From Bifidobacteriaceae bacterium (lineage in GTDB: Bacteria; Actinomycetota; Actinomycetes; Actinomycetales; WQXJ01): a stretch of 5,623 nucleotides of DNA. Shown here piece by piece: positions 1-5,138 of the stretch. The stretch's first letter is position 1. Every line of letters begins with the position of its first letter. The DNA lies in the NCBI GenBank assembly GCA_031265345.1, contig JAISCU010000457.1, positions 1 to 5,623 on the forward strand. Reading direction: 5' to 3'. The position numbers and the translations under genes were made by a program. The notes beneath the pieces were generated by a model, which was not told where the DNA came from, made no database searches, and saw nothing but the letters and a program-made list of their open reading frames with translations.

Positions 1-25
1 CAGACACCTCTCCAGAGACTGCCAT
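1..25 (-). CDS. Possible start of a downstream gene, cut by the window edge
   Basis: An ATG at 23-25 on the minus strand is preceded by GGAGG at 37-41, 11 nt upstream, slightly farther than ideal. Only eight codons (MAVSGEVS) lie in the window, so no family can be assigned. A perfect 12-bp palindrome, GGGTCGCGACCC (27-38), overlaps the Shine-Dalgarno and could hide it in a hairpin or bind a protein. The evidence is limited to the ribosome-binding site. Confidence 0.25.
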
Positions 26-83
26 CGGGTCGCGACCCTCCTACTCACCAGCTAGAACACGACTTTGACGAGGCCCTGCGGGT

Positions 84-110
84 GAGGGCGGGTGAGAATA
101 TCCCGCCCTC
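84..110 (-). terminator. Strong 9-bp hairpin at the possible 3' end of the RNA
   Basis: GAGGGCGGG (84-92) pairs perfectly with CCCGCCCTC (102-110) around a 9-nt loop. It is the most stable local stem in the first 400 bases and the last large hairpin on the minus strand before a possible downstream start codon. There is no U-run after it on either strand, so it is not a classic intrinsic terminator. It may be a U-less actinobacterial terminator or simply the last helix of the RNA. Confidence 0.3.
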
Positions 111-379
111 GCGAACGGCCTTTGACCGGATTATCCCATTTCTGGGTTCCCGGCTTTTCCACGGTGTCCCCACCGTAGCCGCCATGCCTGATCGGTTGGG
201 CCGATCACTCCTCACGTCGCGCGCTACTCCATCGTTTTCGATTCGCGAGAAGGCGGCCAAACCTCCGCGCTGCACTACTGCCGGTGAAACCGACCATTCC
301 TTGCGAGAATGGCCAGCACTCGGTTCGGTTTCCCGCCGAGCATTAAGGCACTTTCGCGCCGAGGAGAGACTTTCGCTAG

Positions 380-452
380 ATGATACCGCAGGACTTGAAC
401 CCGCAATATCCGTCTTATCAGGACGGTGCTCTACCACTTGAGCTAGGTTTCG
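380..452 (-). tRNA. tRNA-Ile(GAU)-like cloverleaf with defective acceptor stem
   Basis: The minus strand folds as a 73-nt tRNA. It has a 4-bp D stem (GCTC/GAGC) with a GG-containing 8-nt loop, a 5-bp anticodon stem CCGTC/GACGG around loop CTGATAA (anticodon GAT at 417-419), a 5-nt variable loop, and T stem GCGGG/CCTGC around TTCAAGT. The acceptor stem is imperfect: C1 faces A72 and A4 faces A69, so only five of seven pairs form. No CCA is encoded (CTA follows the discriminator T), which is common in actinobacteria. Beyond a CU/AU internal loop, four more pairs can form between the flanks (453-457 with 376-380), so the acceptor helix may continue into the surrounding RNA. It may be a genuine but divergent isoleucine tRNA, a decayed one, or a tRNA-like domain of the larger RNA. 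The fold is certain; charging is not. Confidence 0.7.
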
Positions 453-900
453 ACCAGAGACGCGCTCTCCTAAGAGGTTCCACGACCATTTGGGCCGCGA
501 AATGCCTCACGCCTCCCTCAGTGCTTTCTTTGTCGGATACTCGCACGCTGCCACCGTCCCGGAAACCGCCGTTCCCGTTCTTATGCCAGTGGACGCTGCC
601 CTCGGCTGACCACCTCGGACTGATCGCCCTTCCGTCCTGCTCAGCGGCCCTCGCCTTGGGTGTGGATGGGAGGCGCGCTATCCTCCCCGAGGTCAGCATT
701 CGCCATTCCTCGCCACGGCTCGGGACGCCGGCCACGCTGTTTCAACATGGCAGGCAGTTGCGGTTTGCATGGGTCACCCCAATTGCTGGGGCGGCGGGTC
801 GGCCAACCCGCCTTTCGCCATCTCGCGATGGCATATGGGCCATGCCCCTAAAGCTTGCTTGTTTGATGCCGCCGACCTTTAGTCGGCATGCCTGATTGAT

Positions 901-1017
901 TCAGGGCAGGCAAATTCCCTGGGCGCCGACAGGTATTGGCGACGCCAACGAAAAAGCTGTTGAATTGTCAAACAACACGCCAGCCGACCGTTCATTGGTC
1001 GAGTCTGGTTGTTTCAC
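901..1017 (-). CDS. Possible 38-codon leader ORF with strong Shine-Dalgarno
   Basis: This GTG-initiated ORF is too short for ordinary gene calling. A very strong Shine-Dalgarno, AAGGAGGTGG, occupies 1024-1033, and its GGAGG core is 9 nt before GTG. The peptide begins MKQPDSTNERSAG and ends PVGAQGICLP. It has no signal peptide, membrane segment or family I recognise, and it is not a tmRNA tag, since it does not end in ALAA. It starts about 33 nt into the predicted RNA. The Shine-Dalgarno sits between two leader hairpin elements, and the start codon touches the closing stem (1017-1022), so translation and folding would compete. It may be a regulatory leader peptide, or a chance ORF in which the purine-rich stretch has an RNA role. 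Codon bias cannot settle it at this length. Confidence 0.3.
   Translation of the reverse strand: MKQPDSTNERSAGVLFDNSTAFSLASPIPVGAQGICLP
956..980 (-). promoter_or_regulatory. boxA-like antitermination element in the RNA leader
   Basis: About 70 nt into the predicted transcript the minus strand reads TGTTGTTTGACAATTCAACA. From memory this resembles the TTGTTTGAGAACTCAA-type element found in actinobacterial rRNA leaders and spacers, where boxA recruits Nus factors for antitermination. It would fit a long untranslated transcript that must resist Rho. The segment also forms a small inverted repeat (TTGA/TCAA) and contains a TTGACA hexamer, but no -10 box lies at the right distance, so I do not read it as a second promoter. 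The match is by eye. Confidence 0.3.
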
Positions 1018-1055
1018 TGGGCACCACCTCCTTCCGTTAGGCTAACGGCCCAGAA

Positions 1056-1085
1056 AGACTAGATCATGATGCAAATGATTGTCAA
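1056..1085 (-). promoter_or_regulatory. Strong sigma70-type promoter for the structured RNA
   Basis: On the minus strand a perfect -35 TTGACA (1080-1085) is separated by 18 nt from -10 TAGTCT (1056-1061), which fits the TANNNT consensus. The predicted start, about 1049-1051, falls at the first base pairs of the stem CTGGGC/GCCCAG (1048-1053 with 1017-1022), so the transcript would begin with a closed helix. A TTGACA box, 18-nt spacer and TA-rich -10 resemble actinobacterial stable-RNA promoters, which suits an abundant untranslated RNA. Confidence 0.6.
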
Positions 1086-1159
1086 GCCAGTTTCGGAGCT
1101 ATTTCGGAAAACCTGTCTTCGCGGGATTCCGCGCGTCAAATGCGGGCCCGCACCGGCGG

Positions 1160-1208
1160 CATCGGCGGGGGAATTGAAGTTCCCCTTGGGGCCGGGGGCG
1201 CGCCGATG
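1160..1208. terminator. Nested inverted repeat downstream of the two-component operon
   Basis: CATCGGCG (1160-1167) and CGCCGATG (1201-1208) are perfect 8-bp inverted repeats. They enclose a second hairpin, GGGGAA (1168-1173) with TTCCCC (1180-1185), and a G/C-rich segment. The structure lies about 220 nt beyond the response-regulator stop and about 75 nt upstream of the -35 of the RNA promoter. It could end the two-component transcript and insulate the RNA promoter. It has no U-run, and being symmetric it could act on either strand or be a protein site. Confidence 0.35.
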
Positions 1209-1430
1209 AGTCGCCGGGCGGCGTCAGGAGTGCAGGAGTAGGACGCGTTCCGCTCGGCTCGCCGCCTGGCTGGGACGTTCCACGTCGGACGCTTGAACCG
1301 GGCCGTCGTCAGGGGGCGGCCTTCCCTCGCTGTCAGGCCTTCTTGTCCGATGCCGCTGGGTCGGACCTGCGGTGACGTCGGGGTCTCGACCGGAAGCGGC
1401 CATGGCGACCGGAGCCTTCGTTCGGGCCTG
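1209..1430. other. Gene-free stretch downstream of the response regulator
   Basis: No convincing gene is visible. The open frames here, including one reading in from the regulator gene on the minus strand, give Arg/Pro-rich low-complexity translations with no recognisable motif. The only small structure noted is GACGT-TCC-ACGTC near 1275-1290. This stretch is probably the long 3' untranslated region of the two-component mRNA. The neighbouring bases 1086-1159 hold short direct repeats of CCGAAA upstream of the RNA promoter. Confidence 0.5.
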
Positions 1431-2135
1431 CTAGCGGCCTGACTCGCCCCCACCGGGCAGCGCCGTTCCCGGCGCTGACAGCGGCCCACCCCGCGCCGGT
1501 TTCAACGCGAGGGCGACCAGACCCGCGCGGTCGCGCGCTTCGCTCTTGGTTATCGCCCGGCCGATGTGCGTCTTGACCGTCAACGGGGACAGACACAGAT
1601 AGTCCGCGATCTCGTCGCCCGTCATCCCCGAGGCCAGCAGCATCACGACCTCGCGTTCCCGCGCTGTCAACGCCGCGAGCGCGGCCGGGGCGGCGGGCCT
1701 CCGGGGTCGCGCCGCCCGGAAACGTCTCATCAACTGCCCGGCCGCCGTGCCCGAGAGCAGGGAGCCTTCGGACGCGACGGTCCGGACGGCGCCGGCCAAC
1801 GCTCCGGCGTCTATGTTCTTCCCGATGAACCCGTTCGCGCCCGCCAGCACCGCCTCGACCACATGGTCGTCGGATTCGAACGTGGTCAGGATCAGCACGC
1901 GCACCTGGTCCAGGCGCTCGTCCCGTCTGATCAGACGGGTCGCCTCCAACCCGTCCACGTTCGGCATCCGGATGTCCATCAACACGACGTCCACCGGGAT
2001 CTGTTGGACGATGCCGACCGCCTCGGCGCCGTCCGCGGCCTCGGCGACCACTCGGATATCGCCAGCGGCCTCCAAGAGCGCGCGGAACCCGGCGCGGATC
2101 AGCGACTGGTCGTCGGCAATGACCACATCGATCAC
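1431..2135 (-). CDS. NarL/LuxR-type response regulator of a two-component system
   Basis: This is a 234-residue cytoplasmic DNA-binding regulator activated by phosphorylation from the adjacent kinase. Residues 1-120 form the receiver domain: acidic pocket D9/D10, phospho-acceptor D54 in VLMDIRMP, switch T84/T85 in LILTT, and conserved K106. An Ala/Pro/Arg-rich linker spans about 139-155. A LuxR/GerE helix-turn-helix follows at about 156-212 (LTAREREVVMLLASG, then SPLTVKTHIGRAITK). A Pro/Gly-rich tail of about 20 residues follows the domain and is not a usual part of the family. The start is GTG at 2133-2135, overlapping the kinase stop in GTGA, so translation is probably coupled. All catalytic positions are intact. 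The length is normal for the family plus the tail. The target genes are unknown; the operon's own upstream repeat and the divergent envelope genes are the obvious candidates. Confidence 0.95.
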   Translation of the reverse strand: MIDVVIADDQSLIRAGFRALLEAAGDIRVVAEAADGAEAVGIVQQIPVDVVLMDIRMPNVDGLEATRLIRRDERLDQVRVLILTTFESDDHVVEAVLAGANGFIGKNIDAGALAGAVRTVASEGSLLSGTAAGQLMRRFRAARPRRPAAPAALAALTAREREVVMLLASGMTGDEIADYLCLSPLTVKTHIGRAITKSEARDRAGLVALALKPARGGPLSAPGTALPGGGESGR

Positions 2136-3307
2136 CGCGTCGCCCCCGGAAGGTAGGGAAGGACCGCGGTCACCGCGAATGCGCCGTCCACCGGCCCGGC
2201 GGTGAGGCTGCCGCCGGCGCTGTGCGCCCTCTCCGCCATACCGACGATGCCGTTGTGCCCGGTCTCGGGGACCCGGCGGCCGCCGGTCGGCTCTGCCAAG
2301 CCATCCGGGTCCAGCGGGTTCGACACTCGGATCACCAGGCCGGCCGGGCCGTAACGCAGGTCCACGTCCGCCTCGCGCGCGCCGCCGTGCTTGGCGGCGT
2401 TGGTGAGCGATTCCTGGACTATGCGGTATGCGGCCTGGCTCGCCGCTGCGGCCAGCGGTCTCGCCGGGCCTTGAACCCGGGTGTCCACCCTCATGCCGGT
2501 GCGGCCGAAGGAGTCCACCAAACCTCCGATCCCGTCGATCCCGACCGGCGGGCCGAGTTCGGACCCCTCGCCGGACTCGCGCAACGCGTTCACCAGGTCC
2601 GCCAACTCGTCCAGGACCGTCACGCTGGCCTCGCGGACGTTGCCCAGGGCCAGCCGCGAGGCGTCCGGGTCTGCTTCCGCCAGACGCTCGGCGACGGCGC
2701 TGTGGACAGCGATGACGGTCATGCGGTGCCCTATCGAGTCGTGGACGTCGCGGGCGATCCGCAGCCGCTCGTCGGCGACGGCTTTGGCTGCCACCAGCGC
2801 GCGGGTCTGTTCGGCGCGGGCCGCGCGTTCTTGGGAGGCGGCCAACGCTTCGCGCCTGGAACGGGAGGCGTCGCCGATGGCCAGCATCATCCCGGCCCAC
2901 ACCAGATCGCCCCAGGATCCCGGGGCGGCGATCCCGCACGCCGCGGCGCCAAGGTAGACGACCGCGACCGCGGCGCCGGTCAGCCAGGTCGCCTTGCGGG
3001 CGCAGGACGTGGCCAGGCGGTAGACGGCGAGGCCCATCGAGACCAGATACGGGGTGGCGGCGCCGCCCCACGAGTGCGCCAGCAGAGTTCCGGCGACCAT
3101 GACAGCGACGCCCGGATACGGCCAACGGTACTGGGCGGACAGCGCCGCCAGTCCGGCCAGGGCGAACCCGACGACCGCTGGGGACAGGGCGGTGTCGGGC
3201 TCGAGCGCGGGACCCGCGCAGACCAGGGCCGCGAACACCGCCGGGATCCAAGCCTCCCTTAGAACCTTCTTGAGCGCCGCCACACTCGGACCGGTGGACA
3301 CGCTCAC
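2132..3307 (-). CDS. DesK-like membrane sensor histidine kinase (HisKA_3)
   Basis: This 391-residue inner-membrane kinase autophosphorylates and passes phosphate to the regulator encoded just downstream. About five or six hydrophobic segments fill residues 20-145, with little extracellular sequence, so sensing within the membrane or through other proteins is likely. A short charged helix (about 150-180) leads to the HisKA_3 dimerisation and phospho-acceptor region RIARDVHDSIGHRM with H189. The ATPase domain has N box QESLTNAAKHG (N303) and G box GHNGIVGMAERA (about 350-361). I chose the GTG at 3305-3307 because a -10 box lies exactly 7 nt upstream, which suggests a leaderless mRNA. A second GTG two codons later (3299-3301) is possible. 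The frame stays open upstream to 3487, but that extension looks non-coding. DesK-like pairs typically respond to membrane or envelope state; the stimulus here is unknown. Confidence 0.93.
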   Translation of the reverse strand: MSVSTGPSVAALKKVLREAWIPAVFAALVCAGPALEPDTALSPAVVGFALAGLAALSAQYRWPYPGVAVMVAGTLLAHSWGGAATPYLVSMGLAVYRLATSCARKATWLTGAAVAVVYLGAAACGIAAPGSWGDLVWAGMMLAIGDASRSRREALAASQERAARAEQTRALVAAKAVADERLRIARDVHDSIGHRMTVIAVHSAVAERLAEADPDASRLALGNVREASVTVLDELADLVNALRESGEGSELGPPVGIDGIGGLVDSFGRTGMRVDTRVQGPARPLAAAASQAAYRIVQESLTNAAKHGGAREADVDLRYGPAGLVIRVSNPLDPDGLAEPTGGRRVPETGHNGIVGMAERAHSAGGSLTAGPVDGAFAVTAVLPYLPGATR

Positions 3308-3320
3308 GGGGACGAGCCTA
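3308..3320 (-). promoter_or_regulatory. -10 box of the two-component operon; probable leaderless start
   Basis: TAGGCT (3315-3320, minus strand) fits TANNNT. The seven bases CGTCCCC separate it from the kinase GTG, so transcription would start at or next to the start codon and the mRNA would have no ribosome-binding site. This arrangement is common in actinobacteria. No good -35 is present: the hexamer at an 18-nt spacing is GACGAC. Dependence on an activator is therefore plausible. Confidence 0.5.
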
Positions 3321-3362
3321 GCCAGCCCCGATCCGCGCGTCGTCCGTCTCACGGATGCTCTC

Positions 3363-3386
3363 CGGGTACACCAGACGGAGTACCCG
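3363..3386. promoter_or_regulatory. Inverted repeat, candidate operator upstream of the kinase
   Basis: CGGGTAC (3363-3369) and GTACCCG (3380-3386) form a perfect 7-bp inverted repeat with a 10-nt spacer. Its centre is about 67 nt upstream of the predicted kinase transcript start, where an activator would bind to help a promoter with a weak -35. A dimeric NarL/LuxR regulator acting on its own operon is the simplest reading. The site is also in the divergent region and could affect the glycosyltransferase gene. Confidence 0.35.
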
Positions 3387-3622
3387 AGGCCTGGGAGACA
3401 CCCTGCTGGGGTAGGCCGAGACCAGTTCACTGGGACGATGCGCCCGCGGGTGCGGGACGGCAGTATTGAACCCATGGTCCGTGCCACGAGTCCGCTGGAC
3501 GCCCAAAGCGGCGTGCCTGTCCCCGGACCGTCTCCCCGTTGTCCGCTGGATCAGCGATGGTCGCGGCCGGGCCTGGGAAACCGGGGCGTTGAGGACGCGC
3601 GTGCTGAAGACAGGCGCCACCA
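3387..3622. other. Divergent intergenic region before the glycosyltransferase
   Basis: No gene is supported here; the open frames are chance products of high GC. One hairpin, CCCGC-GGGT-GCGGG, lies near 3444-3457. I could not find a convincing promoter for the plus-strand glycosyltransferase: a TTGAAC near 3466 has no -10 at a suitable distance. Confidence 0.5.
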
Positions 3623-4816
3623 ATGAGGATCGGTCTGTTCACTGACACCTACAGCCCGCAGGTGAACGGCGTCGCCACCTCGACACGGATGCTCCGCGAA
3701 CGCCTGACCGCGGCGGGGCATGAGGTCTTCGTGTTCACGACCACCGACCCTGGTGCGGTCCCCGCCGTCCCTTCGGGAGAAGGGCTCTTCCGGATTGTGA
3801 GCATCCCGGTCCTGGGCGCCCGACGGCTGGCCTGCCCGCCGCCGACCCAAGCGGCTCGGATCGGACGGCTGAACCTCGACGTGATCCACACGCAGACCGA
3901 GTTCACCATGGGATTCCTGGGCCAGGCCGCCGGTCGGCGGCACGGGATCCCCCTGGTCCACACGATGCACACGTTCTACGAGGACTACACGCACTATGTG
4001 ACCCGCTCGAAGCGGATGGAGCCGCTCGCCAGACGCGCCGTCCAAGAACTGACCCGCGTCTTCGCGAACCGTGCGGACAACGTCATAGCCCCCACGGCGA
4101 AAGCGGAGGCGACCATGCGTGGGTACGGCGTCACGGGCCCGATCCACGTCATACCGACCGGGGTCGAACTGGGGCGGTTCGCGCCGAGCCGCGCCCATCC
4201 CTTGAGGCTGGCGGCGCTCAGACGACGGCACGGCATCGGCCAGACCGACAAGGTGATCGTCAACGTCGGCAGGCTGTCCAAAGAGAAGAACGTCGAGGAA
4301 ATCCTGGAAACCATGAGGGTCTACTTGCCCTCGCGCCGCGGCGTGACGCTGCTTCTGGTGGGAGACGGCCCCCGCCGCCGGGGTCTGGCGGACGCGGTGG
4401 ACGCGTACGGGCTGGCGGGGCGGGTGGTGTTCGCGGGCGAACTGCCTTGGGATCAGATCGCCGAGTACTACTGGGCGGCGGACGTGTTCCTCGGCGCCTC
4501 GCGCAGCGAGACCCAGGGTTTGGCGTACATCGAGGCGTTGGCGTCCGGCCTGCCCGTCATCGCGAAAGCGGACCCCTGCCTGGACGGGGTCCTCGCCCAC
4601 GGCCAGAACGGCTACATGTTCAACGACACCCGCCAGATGATGGGCACCTTGGACGCAGCCCTGTTCGACCCGGACAATCGGCACCGCCTCTCCGCGACGG
4701 CCCGTACCTCCGCGAGCCGGTTCTCAGCGGAGGTTTTCGCCGAGTCGGTCGAGGCCGTTTACCGGGAGATGGCGTGCGTCGGACCGCGATTCCCGGCCGG
4801 GGCGGCAGACCGATGA
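3623..4816 (+). CDS. GT4 glycosyltransferase, diacylglycerol alpha-glucosyltransferase-like
   Basis: This 397-residue GT-B enzyme is of the retaining GT4 family. Its N-terminus, GLFTDTYSPQVNGVATSTRM, with VIHTQTEF (88-94) and HTMHTFYEDYTHYV (113-126), closely resembles the LafA/CpoA-type 1,2-diacylglycerol 3-alpha-glucosyltransferases of Gram-positive bacteria. Those move glucose from UDP-glucose to diacylglycerol at the inner face of the membrane to make glycolipids. The C-terminal nucleotide-sugar domain has VGRLSKEKN (R217, K222), LLVGDGP (about 244-250) and the EX7E motif E296/E304 in SETQGLAYIEALASG. No signal peptide or membrane span is seen, as expected for a peripheral enzyme. ATG is the only sensible start; the ribosome-binding site is weak (AGG about 9 nt upstream). 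The exact sugar and acceptor are inferred; a phosphatidylinositol mannosyltransferase-type role is the alternative. It is divergent from the two-component operon. Confidence 0.93.
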   Translation: MRIGLFTDTYSPQVNGVATSTRMLRERLTAAGHEVFVFTTTDPGAVPAVPSGEGLFRIVSIPVLGARRLACPPPTQAARIGRLNLDVIHTQTEFTMGFLGQAAGRRHGIPLVHTMHTFYEDYTHYVTRSKRMEPLARRAVQELTRVFANRADNVIAPTAKAEATMRGYGVTGPIHVIPTGVELGRFAPSRAHPLRLAALRRRHGIGQTDKVIVNVGRLSKEKNVEEILETMRVYLPSRRGVTLLLVGDGPRRRGLADAVDAYGLAGRVVFAGELPWDQIAEYYWAADVFLGASRSETQGLAYIEALASGLPVIAKADPCLDGVLAHGQNGYMFNDTRQMMGTLDAALFDPDNRHRLSATARTSASRFSAEVFAESVEAVYREMACVGPRFPAGAADR

Positions 4817-5071
4817 TGGCGAAGGCGGTCACTGGCAACCCGCGGTCTTCCGTCGGCGGGGCCGGTTCGACGTGGTCTATTGCCACACCGTCAGCCCGAG
4901 TTGCCTCGTCGAACGGCTCTGGACCCATCGGCGAAGCATGGCCATCTGCCATCTGCGTTTCCTGCCGGAGACAATGAAGCAGAGCCTCGCCCTCTGTGCT
5001 GGCTGTTGAGCAAATGCGTGCCGGCGCCGCCTACACCGAATGCAGCAGCGGCGCACTCGCGGGACGCCGAT
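4817..5071 (+). other. Gene-poor gap, possibly with coding debris
   Basis: No intact gene is convincing. A 54-codon frame starting at ATG 4813 overlaps the glycosyltransferase stop (ATGA) and ends at 4977, but its codons are poor in third-position G/C and its product, rich in Ser, Ala and Gly, matches nothing I know. Another frame, 4818-5009, has more coding-like third positions and reads RFDVVYCHTVSPSCLVERLW, but lacks its own start and could be a gene remnant. A tandem GCCATCT pair lies at 4941-4954. Confidence 0.4.
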
Positions 5072-5110
5072 TAGAGTAGGGCCAAGTGACTTCTTCCGGG
5101 CGATGCGCCC
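5072..5110 (+). promoter_or_regulatory. Possible promoter and leader hairpin of the ABC gene
   Basis: TAGAGT (5072-5077) fits the -10 consensus TANNNT and would start transcription near 5084, giving a leader of about 55 nt. No clear -35 is visible. Within the leader, GGGCG (5098-5102) pairs with CGCCC (5106-5110), ending 16 nt before the AGGG ribosome-binding site at 5127-5130. The hairpin could influence translation or early termination. Confidence 0.35.
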
Positions 5111-5138
5111 CTGGCCGCCCAGCGGCAGGGTTGGAAGC

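Larger units (their letters stand above)
84..1050 (-). ncRNA. Large structured non-coding RNA (GOLLD/ROOL-like candidate)
   Basis: The minus strand from a promoter near 1050 down to a strong hairpin at 84-110 is a dense series of local stem-loops with no convincing long ORF. In transcript order: 1017-1053 (closing stem), 891-905, 871-887, 817-832 (loop GCGA), 793-812 (7 bp), 777-791, 668-687 (6 bp), a long-range stem 605-618 with 687-697 (11 bp, 3-nt bulge), a tRNA-like cloverleaf 380-452, 347-360 (loop GAAA), 319-340 (loop GAAA), 292-314 (loop GCAA), 231-242, 189-207 (7 bp), 161-176 (loop GGGA), 135-146 (loop GAAA) and 84-110 (9 bp). The GNRA loops exist only on this strand. Known giant RNAs such as GOLLD and ROOL are of similar length, rich in GNRA loops and often lie near tRNA genes; membership here is inference. 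Both ends are approximate, and the 3' end could lie outside the window. No RNase P, tmRNA, SRP or rRNA signature was recognised. Confidence 0.55.

Noticed and set aside
446..460. GGTTTCGACC on the plus strand, which recalls the 5' end of tmRNA
   Set aside because: It is the complement of the tRNA acceptor region. No tag frame ending in ALAA and no matching 3' tRNA-like half exist on the plus strand.
82..895. Open frames on both strands across the first kilobase, up to about 170 codons
   Set aside because: They run through the tRNA fold and the hairpins, have no recognisable domains, overlap each other and lack good ribosome-binding sites.
936..970. Second promoter from the TTGACA hexamer near 965-970, minus strand
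   Set aside because: No TANNNT box occurs at 16-19 nt; the hexamer is better explained as part of the boxA-like repeat.
1..1050. rRNA operon, with tRNA-Ile(GAU) as the 16S-23S spacer tRNA
   Set aside because: No 16S or 23S conserved segment (such as the GAGTTTGATCCTGGCTCAG start) is present on either side of the tRNA.
84..1050. RNase P RNA, SRP RNA or a group II intron
   Set aside because: I found none of their conserved sequences (for example the GAGGAAAGTCC and ACAGAAA motifs of RNase P) and no intron-encoded protein.
1136..1489. Minus-strand 117-codon frame after the response regulator
   Set aside because: It begins inside the regulator gene in another frame, is Arg/Pro-rich and has no motif or clear ribosome-binding site.
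2222..3262. Long plus-strand frame of 346 codons
   Set aside because: It is antisense to the kinase gene, has a biased Arg/Gly/Pro-rich translation and no motif, and is a shadow of the high-GC gene.
3551..4684. Long minus-strand frame of 377 codons opposite the glycosyltransferase
   Set aside because: The plus-strand frame has full GT4 motifs; the antisense translation has none.
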